From positions 1 to 15,340 of the forward strand of contig JABMPV010000271.1 in the NCBI GenBank assembly GCA_013202595.1: 15,340 nt of DNA, given 5' to 3'. Source of the stretch: a bacterium. GTDB taxonomy: Bacteria > Actinomycetota > Acidimicrobiia > Spongiisociales > UBA11373. Positions 1 to 5,576 of the stretch are shown here, one piece after another. Both the position numbers and the translations under genes were made by a program. Every line of letters begins with the position of its first letter. Within the stretch, counting starts at the first letter, position 1. The notes under the pieces were generated by a model, which had not been told where the DNA came from, did no database searches, and saw nothing but the letters and a program-made list of their open reading frames with translations.

Positions 1-1362
1 CCCGAGGCGGGAGCCATCCTCCATCGATCGCTCACGGCCATGGCGCGAGGCGGCATCTACGACCATCTCGGCGGCGGCTTCTCCAGGTACTCGGTGGACG
101 ACCGCTGGCTCGTACCCCACTTCGAGAAGATGCTGTACGACAACGCCCTCCTCGCCAGGTTGTACGCACATGCATGGCGCCTCACCGGCGACGACAGATT
201 GCGCACAGTCTCACGCGAGACGCTCGACTACATGCTGAGGGACCTCGGCCTGCCCGGAGGCGGGTTCGCCTCGGCAGAGGATGCCGACAGCGAGGGCGAA
301 GAAGGCAAGTTCTACGCGTTCACGCACGAGCAGTTCATGGAGCACGGCGGCGAACGAGTTGCACTGGCCGCCCGGTACTTCGGCGTGACCCCGGATGGCA
401 ACTTTGAGGGGTCCAACGTCCTCCATGAGGCTGCGACCATCGAGGAAGTCGCTGCGGAGACCGGCACCGAACCGGCAGAGGTGGGTGCCGCCGTCGATGC
501 TGCGAGACGAATGCTGCTGCAGCATCGGTCGACCAGGGTCAGACCCGAGCGCGACGACAAGGCGATCACGGCATGGAATGGCTTGGCGCTGCGCGCTCTG
601 GCGGAAGCGGGTTGGATCTTCACCGATCCCGGATACCTCGAGCAGGCGCGCTCGACGGCCCGGTTCATCATCGATCGCCTGAGCCTCCCCGACGGTCGCC
701 TCATGCGGTCGCGCAGAGGCGACCGGGCGGGAGGCCCCGGCTACTGCGACGATTACGGAGCGGCCGCTCTGGGCATGTTTGCTCTGTATCAGGCAACCGG
801 TGAACCCGAGTGGTTCGATCAGGCGACGGCGCTGACCGGGGCAATGGTCGAACAGTTCGCGGACGGCACGGCAGGCTTTTTCGCCACATCACATGACGCC
901 GAACGGTTGATCGCCCGACCCAAGAACCTGTACGACAATCCGACGCCATCAGACAACTCGCTCGCCGCAGAAGCGCTGTTGCACACAGAGGCGCTCTCGG
1001 GGCCATCCGACGCGGCTCTGCTGGACGGTGTCTTCAGGGCGGCGGGCCGACTGTTCGATCATCCCGCCGCCGCAGGGCACCTCCTCGCCGTCGCCGCGAC
1101 CCGGATCCAGGAACCCCTCGAGATAGCGATAACAGGGAATCTCGCGGACGAGAGGGCACTGGCGCTGCTGGATGAGGTGCGCCGACACGGAAGCACCGGC
1201 GTCTTCCTCGCCTCCGGAGAAGCCGGTTCGATCCCGCTGCTGGCCGATCGCCCCTCGATCGACGGTGCCCCTGCAGCGTACGTGTGCAGGGGCTTCACGT
1301 GCGATGCGCCGGTCACCTCACCCGGGGCGCTCCGGAGAGCGCTCACAGGTCGGCCCGCATGA
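1..1362 (+). CDS. Thioredoxin-domain/DUF255 protein (YyaL/SSP411 family), 5'-truncated
   Basis: The reading frame is open from base 1, so the gene enters from the left; 453 codons are visible and it ends at TGA 1360-1362. The visible part begins in the family's signature block (ARGGIYDHLGGGFSRYSVD followed by WLVPHFEKMLYDNA) and continues as the helical, six-hairpin-glycosidase-like portion. It ends in the usual cysteine-containing tail (YVCRGFTCDAPV, just before the stop). The N-terminal thioredoxin-like domain of this family would lie upstream of the window; full members are roughly 650-700 residues. Biochemical function is not established; the fold suggests carbohydrate or N-acyl-glucosamine-like substrates, but this is family-level inference. 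An internal ATG at 40 is in frame but sits inside the conserved block, so it is not the start. The LCP gene follows after 32 bases. Family assignment is confident; function is not. Confidence 0.9.
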   Translation, partial: PEAGAILHRSLTAMARGGIYDHLGGGFSRYSVDDRWLVPHFEKMLYDNALLARLYAHAWRLTGDDRLRTVSRETLDYMLRDLGLPGGGFASAEDADSEGEEGKFYAFTHEQFMEHGGERVALAARYFGVTPDGNFEGSNVLHEAATIEEVAAETGTEPAEVGAAVDAARRMLLQHRSTRVRPERDDKAITAWNGLALRALAEAGWIFTDPGYLEQARSTARFIIDRLSLPDGRLMRSRRGDRAGGPGYCDDYGAAALGMFALYQATGEPEWFDQATALTGAMVEQFADGTAGFFATSHDAERLIARPKNLYDNPTPSDNSLAAEALLHTEALSGPSDAALLDGVFRAAGRLFDHPAAAGHLLAVAATRIQEPLEIAITGNLADERALALLDEVRRHGSTGVFLASGEAGSIPLLADRPSIDGAPAAYVCRGFTCDAPVTSPGALRRALTGRPA

Positions 1363-1379
1363 CATCGCCACGATGCGGG

Positions 1380-1385
1380 TAGATT
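1380..1385 (+). promoter_or_regulatory. Putative -10 element (TAGATT) for the LCP gene
   Basis: TAGATT fits the actinobacterial TAnnnT -10 pattern and ends 9 bases before the ATG at 1395, so the predicted start of transcription is about 1392-1393. A weak -35 candidate, ATGACA, sits at 1359-1364 with a short 15-base spacer and overlaps the stop of the upstream gene. Suggestive only. Confidence 0.35.
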
Positions 1386-1394
1386 CCCCGGTAC

Positions 1395-2528
1395 ATGGCT
1401 GTAGATCCGCGCATCCGAAGGTACCTGCTCAGGGGGTTGGCCGTCTTTGGCGTCCTCATCGCCCTCTGGGGCGGATTCAGTGCGTTCAGAGTGTGGAGGG
1501 CGTGGAGCAACGTCGAGCGGATCGAATTCGACGTGACAGAGGCCAGGGACGCCATCGCAGAGCCGGGCAACCCCTTCCTGGGCCAGGAACCGCCGTCCGA
1601 TCCCGATGAACCCGACGAACCCGACGGTTCGGTGACGGGCGACACAGGCGAGATCGAGGTCATCGGACCCGACTTCACGATCCCGACGGCGGTCACGATC
1701 AACCGAAACTCCCTCCAGGCCTACCTGCTGATCGGCACAGACCAGCGACCCCAGTTCGGCCAGAGCCAGCGCGCCGATGTGATCCTGCTCGTGATCCTGC
1801 CTGCCGACGACTCCGATCCCATCTTGATGTCGATCCCGCGTGACCTCTACCTGCCCAACCCATGCACCGGGGGGCTGACCAGGATCAACGCGACACTCAA
1901 CGGATGTGGTACCCGGGCCACCGGTCCCGAGTTGCTCGGCATCGCCATCGAGGACTTCACCGGTGTGGCCATCGACCACTTCGCAGTCATCGACTTCGAA
2001 GGGTTCAAACAGGTCATCGACAGGGTGGGCGGCGTGGAGATCTGCATCGACAATCAGGTCCGGGATTCCTACACCGACCCCAAGCTCGATCTTCCCGCAG
2101 GGTGCACTCTCGCCGACGGCGGGCAGACGCTCGCCTGGGTGCGCTCTCGCCACACACAGGAACTCGTCAATGGGTCGTGGCGCACCATGCCGGGTGTCAA
2201 CGATCTCGAGCGCAACAGACGGCAACAGGAACTGCTCCTCGAGGCACTCACCAAACTCAAGGCCTTCCGTTCGGTCACAGAGTTCTCCGCGCTCGTCGAA
2301 GACCTCGCCGACGCGTTCATCATCGACGACAACCTGTCGATGGGCGATGCGATCGGTCTGGCCTGGGATCTGCGCGACATCCAACTGGATGACATCCAGC
2401 GCCCGGTGATCCCCGTCAGGGACTACGTCACCGCTGAAGGCGCCTATGTGCTGGTCCCCCAGGCCACATTCACCGAGGTCGTCATCGAGGTGTGGCCCGG
2501 TGTCATCGACGCTCTCGCACGTGGCTGA
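1395..2528 (+). CDS. LytR-CpsA-Psr (LCP) family cell-wall ligase
   Basis: A 377-residue membrane-anchored protein of the LCP family. These enzymes transfer undecaprenyl-linked glycopolymers (teichoic acid, arabinogalactan or capsule) onto peptidoglycan outside the membrane. A short basic N-terminus is followed by one membrane helix (about residues 12-32), an acidic linker (DEPDEPDG, 71-78), and the LCP domain from about 108 to 285. Conserved residues are visible: GTDQR with Asp116, RADVI with Arg126/Asp128, SIPRD with Arg149/Asp150, the WVRSRH motif around Arg250, and ERNRRQQ around 272-278. Four Cys at 157, 171, 217 and 237 could form extracellular disulfides. The ATG at 1395 has no clear Shine-Dalgarno sequence. 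A TAGATT at 1380-1385 would place the transcript start only a few bases before the ATG, so translation may be near-leaderless. The polymer it attaches cannot be told from sequence. Confidence 0.93.
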   Translation: MAVDPRIRRYLLRGLAVFGVLIALWGGFSAFRVWRAWSNVERIEFDVTEARDAIAEPGNPFLGQEPPSDPDEPDEPDGSVTGDTGEIEVIGPDFTIPTAVTINRNSLQAYLLIGTDQRPQFGQSQRADVILLVILPADDSDPILMSIPRDLYLPNPCTGGLTRINATLNGCGTRATGPELLGIAIEDFTGVAIDHFAVIDFEGFKQVIDRVGGVEICIDNQVRDSYTDPKLDLPAGCTLADGGQTLAWVRSRHTQELVNGSWRTMPGVNDLERNRRQQELLLEALTKLKAFRSVTEFSALVEDLADAFIIDDNLSMGDAIGLAWDLRDIQLDDIQRPVIPVRDYVTAEGAYVLVPQATFTEVVIEVWPGVIDALARG

Positions 2529-2537
2529 GCAGGTTTC

Positions 2538-2561
2538 GCCGGAAGCTCGCATGATTCCGGC
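2538..2561 (+). terminator. Hairpin just after the LCP gene
   Basis: A 7-bp stem (GCCGGAA 2538-2544 with TTCCGGC 2555-2561) and 10-base loop begin 10 bases after the LCP stop. No U-tract follows, so it may be a weak or factor-dependent terminator or an mRNA-end stabiliser. The rest of 2529-2708 holds a second small hairpin (CCGGG 2619-2623 with CCCGG 2633-2637) and the promoter of the next gene, and no gene. Confidence 0.35.
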
Positions 2562-2673
2562 CTCTCCAGACCGGGCCACTACCGCTCTGAGTGAATAGTG
2601 TGCGCACCCAGCGCGTGCCCGGGCCTAAGCGACCCGGCCTGAAAGCAGACCGGGCAAGATCCCCGGGCGCATC

Positions 2674-2679
2674 TAAGAT
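2674..2679 (+). promoter_or_regulatory. Putative -10 element (TAAGAT) for the 2709 gene
   Basis: TAAGAT matches TAnnnT and lies 29 bases before the GTG at 2709, leaving room for a short leader that contains the ribosome site AGAGAGGG just before the start. No good -35 hexamer is seen at 16-18 bases upstream. The same hexamer precedes the membrane-protein gene at 7844. Confidence 0.35.
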
Positions 2680-2708
2680 GATCTTCACCCAGCCAGAGAG
2701 GGCGATTC

Positions 2709-3641
2709 GTGGATCAGCCGCCGAACTTCCCTGAGGGCCGGACGCCGCCGGGTGCTGAGCAGTTCCCGACTTTCGGCGAGAACGCGGGCACAGGAGAGCA
2801 ACCATTGACACAGCGTCGTGGAGGAACGGGTGGCGGCGGCGACGCGCCGGCCAACCCCTGGATCGTCGGCCTCGCAGTGGGCGCAGTCCTCGTGGCGGTC
2901 TCGATCATCGCTTTCGGCCTGTTCGCATCAGGTGACGAGACGTCAGGCACCACCCTTGCGGTGACCAGCACCTCGACTCCGGACGACGGTTCGACCTCGA
3001 CCACCGCGCCCGAAGACGGCTCCACCGCCACCACAGACGGCGGAGACGGCACCACGGCGACGACTCAGCCGACGGGGACCACTGTGACGCTCCCGGGTGG
3101 GGAGGTTGGTGCGATCACATCGATCGGTGACCCGATCGCCATCTCAGAGCTGACCATGTCATCGAACGACCTGGGACCGCTGGACTTCGGTGACGACGGG
3201 GACACAGTCCTGGGCCGGCTGACGGCAACCTTCGGCGAGCACACCCAGGACACGGGCTTCATCGTCGCCAATGGAGCATGGGGAGCATGTCCCGGCGACG
3301 GCATCCGAGTGGTCCAGTGGGGGCCGCTCAACATCATCGTCCGGGGAGAGCCGGGCACCAGCCAGTTCGTGTCGTACCGCCAGGATCTCCGCTACGGCGG
3401 CATCACTCACGAGGCCACTGATATCGCGACCCTGAGCGGATTGCGGGTCGGCGATCAGGTCGGCCAGTTGAAGACGACGTATGCCGGGTTCGCCATCGAC
3501 TTCCGGGTGGATACCGATCTCGGCCTCGTCTTCGAATTGCGCACAGAGCGCGATGGCCCCCTTCTGCTGTGGGGACCCGTGGACTCCCAGGAGGACACCG
3601 GTCTCGTCACCGGCATCTACTCCCCCGACGCGTGCAAGTAG
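2709..3641 (+). CDS. Membrane-anchored secreted protein with Thr/Ser-rich linker, unrecognised
   Basis: I do not recognise a named family. The 310-residue protein has a Pro/Gly-rich cytoplasmic N-terminus, one membrane helix at about 50-73, a Thr/Ser/Asp/Gly-rich low-complexity linker at about 78-128 with PEDGST/PDDGST-like units, and an extracellular globular domain from about 130 to 310. That domain seems to hold two related segments: FGDDGDTVLGRLTATFG (160-176) and LRVGDQVGQLKTTYAG (245-260). Both have the form of a Gly-Asp turn, a short helix and Phe/Tyr-Gly or Tyr-Ala-Gly. This resembles the SmpA/BLIP-like repeat style of many actinobacterial exported proteins, but that is an inference. 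Cys194 and Cys309 could pair. The GTG start at 2709 is supported by AGAGAGGG about 7 bases upstream. A cell-envelope role is plausible given the LCP gene before it; the function is unknown. Confidence 0.8.
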   Translation: MDQPPNFPEGRTPPGAEQFPTFGENAGTGEQPLTQRRGGTGGGGDAPANPWIVGLAVGAVLVAVSIIAFGLFASGDETSGTTLAVTSTSTPDDGSTSTTAPEDGSTATTDGGDGTTATTQPTGTTVTLPGGEVGAITSIGDPIAISELTMSSNDLGPLDFGDDGDTVLGRLTATFGEHTQDTGFIVANGAWGACPGDGIRVVQWGPLNIIVRGEPGTSQFVSYRQDLRYGGITHEATDIATLSGLRVGDQVGQLKTTYAGFAIDFRVDTDLGLVFELRTERDGPLLLWGPVDSQEDTGLVTGIYSPDACK

Positions 3642-3820
3642 TCATCGCTCCGGTTCTCGCCCATGCGGGAGCCTGGGATGAGATCCTGCTCTTCGCAGGC
3701 CCGGTGATCGCCGCACTCCTCTGGGTTCGGTGGGCGGAGAAGCGCGCCAGGCTGCGCAAACAGGAAGCGGCCGAAGCCGCAGTCGAATCCGAAGACCAGG
3801 CGTCGTCCACCACTGACTGA
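3632..3820 (+). CDS. Small single-helix membrane protein, unrecognised
   Basis: A 62-residue protein: a hydrophobic segment (about residues 3-33, interrupted by HAGAWDE), then WVRWAEKRARLRKQ, which is strongly basic, and an acidic, Ser/Thr-rich tail. This suggests a single- or hairpin-spanning inner membrane protein with a cytoplasmic charged C-terminus. The start chosen is GTG 3632, which overlaps the last 10 bases of the preceding gene. The same frame is open further upstream, but those residues are arginine/histidine-rich out-of-frame readings of the preceding gene. There is no strong ribosome site, so translation probably depends on coupling to the upstream gene. Short proteins of this shape are common hypothetical neighbours in Actinobacteria. 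No function can be assigned. It could be a spurious ORF, but the hydrophobic-basic-acidic pattern argues for a real gene. Confidence 0.6.
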   Translation: MQVVIAPVLAHAGAWDEILLFAGPVIAALLWVRWAEKRARLRKQEAAEAAVESEDQASSTTD

Positions 3821-4141
3821 CGGCGCCTCGCCCTGGGGTGCCGCTTTCTAAGTACACCCCTCTATCGAAGGGGAGCCGACGGTCGGTGAGATAGGCCCGG
3901 GGTGGCGGATCAGGCCCTGGATCGCCACCGAAGAATCGAGACGCTAGACCGACGTGGCTGGATGCGACGGAGATCCTCGTAGTGCCGCGGGTGCACACCC
4001 TGTATCACAGCACCCTCAAACCGCATCGCGACTGACACGCGGCCTGTCTGGGGTGGCGGGGTATCAGCAGTCTCTCGACCTGAGACTTCGGGGTGCTGAT
4101 TCGGTAGGTTGATGGTGCTTGTAGTCGATAGCGTCGACCGT
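3821..4141. other. Intergenic region with several hairpins, no gene seen
   Basis: About 320 bases lie between the small membrane protein and the PPOX pair. Visible dyads are CCCCT/AGGGG at 3857-3873 (7-base loop), an odd palindrome CCGACgGTCGG at 3876-3886, and a stronger hairpin at 3901-3929, where GGTGGC pairs with GCCACC and an inner GATC pairs with GATC. No T-run follows any of them. The closest to a promoter is TAGGTT at 4105-4110 with a GAGACT 17 bases upstream (4082-4087). No ORF here looks like a gene. Confidence 0.5.
4105..4110 (+). promoter_or_regulatory. Putative -10 element (TAGGTT) for the PPOX pair
   Basis: TAGGTT fits TAnnnT; a partial -35, GAGACT at 4082-4087, lies 17 bases upstream and shares the GAC core of TTGACA. 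The predicted transcript start near 4117 leaves a 40-base leader containing the ribosome site at 4142-4148. Confidence 0.3.
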
Positions 4142-4148
4142 GGGAAGG
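4142..4148 (+). promoter_or_regulatory. Ribosome binding site fixing the GTG start at 4157
   Basis: GGGAAGG lies 8 bases before GTG 4157. The frame is open upstream to an ATG at 4109, but only the GTG start has this site. It also gives the protein the same N-terminal length as its downstream paralogue. Confidence 0.6.
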
Positions 4149-4156
4149 TACCCCAG

Positions 4157-4582
4157 GTGACCCCACCCGCCTCGATACCTGATTCGCATCGGGACCTGCT
4201 CGAGGGTCCAGTGGACGTCGCTCTGGTGACGGTGATGCCCGACGGGCAGCCACAGGCAACTGTCGTCTGGTGCGATCTCGAAGGACCCTTTGTGATGGTC
4301 AACACCATGAAGGGCTTCCGCAAGGAGCGGAATATGCGGGCCCATCCCCGGGTGGCGCTGCTAGCGGTAGACCCGACCGACCCGCTCCGTTGGATCGAGG
4401 TGCGAGGGACCGTCGAAATCATCGAGGAGGACGCCGAGGCCCATCTCGACAGACTGGCCGCCCTCTATACGGGCGCAGGGCGCTATTTCGGTGAGGTGGT
4501 CCCACTCGAATTGGAGCGGGCCGAGGTGCCAGTGATCTGCCGGATCACCCCGGTACGGGTACGAGCGGAGAGCTTCACATGA
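4157..4582 (+). CDS. PPOX-class flavin/F420-dependent oxidoreductase, first of tandem pair
   Basis: A 141-residue split-barrel (pyridoxamine 5'-phosphate oxidase-like) protein of the small actinobacterial type related to Rv1155 (TIGR03618-like), usually cytoplasmic homodimers that bind F420 or FMN. Seen in order: SHRDLL near the N-terminus, the first strands ending in ATVVWCD, a KERNM motif matching the cofactor-phosphate-binding loop, the strand WIEVRG near residue 77, and a final strand RITPVRVR. The start is GTG 4157. It overlaps the next gene by 4 bases (ATGA at 4579-4582), so the two are probably translated together. Against the downstream paralogue I count about 45% identity by eye without a gap over most of the length. 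Which cofactor and substrate are used cannot be read from sequence; F420 is favoured by family and phylum. Confidence 0.88.
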   Translation: MTPPASIPDSHRDLLEGPVDVALVTVMPDGQPQATVVWCDLEGPFVMVNTMKGFRKERNMRAHPRVALLAVDPTDPLRWIEVRGTVEIIEEDAEAHLDRLAALYTGAGRYFGEVVPLELERAEVPVICRITPVRVRAESFT

Positions 4583-5007
4583 GTCCGACGGTCAACGTGC
4601 CGGAGTCCCACCGCGACCTGCTGGTGCGACCCATTCATGCGATCCTCGCCACCATGCTCCCGAGCGGGTTCCCACAGGCGCACGTGGTGTGGTGCGACTT
4701 CGACGGCACCGATGTGTTGATCAGCACGACACTGGAGCGAACCAAGGGCCGCAACATGGCGACCCGACCCAAGGCGACGATCCTGGTGGTCGATCCCGAC
4801 GACACCGATCGTTGGATCGAAGTACGAGGAGCCGTCGAGCTCACCGAAGAGGGTGCCCTCGAACTCGCTGACAAACTGACCGTGCTCTATACGAGACACG
4901 ATCACTACTACGGCGGGGTCTTCCCGGCCGAGCAGCAGGAGCGAGAAACCCGCGTTGTATGCAGGATCCGACCCACCAGGGTGAACCTGGATGCCATCCA
5001 TCGGTGA
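4579..5007 (+). CDS. PPOX-class flavin/F420-dependent oxidoreductase, second of tandem pair
   Basis: A 142-residue paralogue of the preceding gene, with the same blocks in the same order: SHRDLL, AHVVWCD, TKGRNM (the more canonical form of the cofactor-phosphate loop), RWIEVRG, YTRHDHYYGG and CRIRPTRV. The ATG at 4579 overlaps the stop of the first gene, a sign of translational coupling. Equal expression of two diverged split-barrel subunits would allow a heterodimer, but that is speculation. The first copy has the less typical loop sequence (RKERNM), so the two may differ in cofactor or substrate. A small hairpin (CCTGGG 5022-5027 with CCCAGG 5037-5042) begins 14 bases after the stop. Confidence 0.9.
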   Translation: MSPTVNVPESHRDLLVRPIHAILATMLPSGFPQAHVVWCDFDGTDVLISTTLERTKGRNMATRPKATILVVDPDDTDRWIEVRGAVELTEEGALELADKLTVLYTRHDHYYGGVFPAEQQERETRVVCRIRPTRVNLDAIHR

Positions 5008-5021
5008 AGCCCCCTGGTGTA

Positions 5022-5042
5022 CCTGGGAGGCGGCTGCCCAGG
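5022..5042 (+). terminator. Hairpin after the PPOX pair
   Basis: CCTGGG (5022-5027) pairs with CCCAGG (5037-5042) around a 9-base loop, 14 bases past the stop of the second PPOX gene. No T-run follows, so termination here is uncertain. Confidence 0.3.
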
Positions 5043-5263
5043 GTGGCGACTGTCAATGGAATCGGACCCATCAGGCAGAGGCCGGCCTATCGCTGAGAAC
5101 CACACCCCCAGGGCATGAGCCGCCAGGCCCTGGTCTGCCTGACCTACCGAAGCCTCCTTGACCCTCCGCACCAAACAGCACTTCATCTGCACCTTGAACC
5201 CGTCCGCAGGGTCAACGCCTGCCAACTTCTGGGTGGGGGCAACCCAGACAGTCCCCAAACATC

Positions 5264-5316
5264 GGTCACGTCCTCTGACGTGGTGTATGGGTGACACCAC
5301 GTCAGAGGACGTGACC
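5264..5316. repeat. Perfect 23-bp inverted repeat with 7-base loop, nested palindromes
   Basis: The left arm (5264-5286) and right arm (5294-5316) are exact reverse complements around ATGGGTG (5287-5293). Each arm is itself dyadic: CACGTC-ctct-GACGTG on the left and CACGTC-agag-GACGTG on the right, giving four copies of one half-site. It could form one long stem or two small ones. There is no T-run after it, so it is not a standard terminator. Candidates are a REP/MITE-like intergenic repeat, a regulator-binding array, or a structured RNA. Confidence 0.85.
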
Positions 5317-5323
5317 TCGGAGG

Positions 5324-5428
5324 ATGCGAACTCCCGGTCCCTTCGAGTTCTACGGACTCGGCGAACAGCTCCAGCCCTCCCGTCTCGCCGAGGTCTTCCA
5401 GGTCCCGCCGCGGATATGGTGCTGGTAG
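5324..5428 (+). CDS. Possible 34-residue small ORF upstream of otsA
   Basis: ATG 5324 to TAG 5426-5428 reads a compositionally protein-like sequence with key stretches FEFYGLGEQLQ and RLAEVFQVPPRIWCW. Most codons end in G or C, as in the neighbouring genes. It begins 8 bases after the 23-bp hairpin. The CGGAGG before the ATG touches the start codon and is too close to act as its ribosome site; a GAGGA further upstream is inside the hairpin arm. The RLAEVFQVPPRIW segment is reminiscent of the first half of an excisionase/MerR-like helix-turn-helix cut short by the stop, so this may be a gene remnant or a leader peptide. It could also be chance. Function unknown. Confidence 0.3.
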   Translation: MRTPGPFEFYGLGEQLQPSRLAEVFQVPPRIWCW

Positions 5429-5576
5429 CCCTCCAGCCACGGTGCTCAGGAAGCGGCACCCCAGGGTGGAAGAGGAATCTTGGAAGACGCGAGTTACGGC
5501 CCGTCACCTCCTGGCGACCACACAGCCACTCCGGATTCGAAGTTTCCTCACCCAGGGCCGCGATGTCGGGCGCGGT

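Larger units (their letters stand above)
5008..5576. other. 570-base intergenic region dense in inverted repeats
   Basis: No convincing large gene lies here. In order it holds the post-PPOX hairpin (5022-5042) and an 8-bp inverted repeat TCAGGCAG/CTGCCTGA (5071-5078 and 5135-5142). The latter encloses a perfect palindrome AGGCCGGCCT (5079-5088) and CCAGGcCCTGG (5123-5133). Next come an 8-bp inverted repeat TTGACCCT/AGGGTCAA (5158-5165 and 5208-5215), the 23-bp perfect hairpin (5264-5316), a 34-codon ORF (5324-5428), and the presumed leader of otsA. Longer reading frames on both strands have arginine/proline-rich translations and look like chance frames. The density of dyads suggests a structured RNA or decayed small repeats. 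Confidence 0.5.

Noticed and set aside
1059..2579. 506-codon open frame on the - strand over the first two genes
   Set aside because: It is antisense to two well-recognised proteins, crosses their intergenic gap, and its Asp/Gly/Val/His-rich translation matches no family; a by-product of GC-rich codon use.
5158..5215. Possible tRNA in the gap before otsA
   Set aside because: No 7-bp acceptor stem or T-loop GTTCGA-type sequence at the right distances; only an 8-bp inverted repeat with a long loop.
4908..5507. 199-codon - strand frame across the gap before otsA
   Set aside because: It overlaps the end of the second PPOX gene and runs through the long hairpin. A few stretches look protein-like, but composition shifts along it and I see no family motif; I could not support it as a gene or transposase remnant.
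5442..5576. N-terminal extension of otsA
   Set aside because: The frame is open, but the residues do not resemble OtsA and the only ribosome site lies further downstream at 5597-5602.
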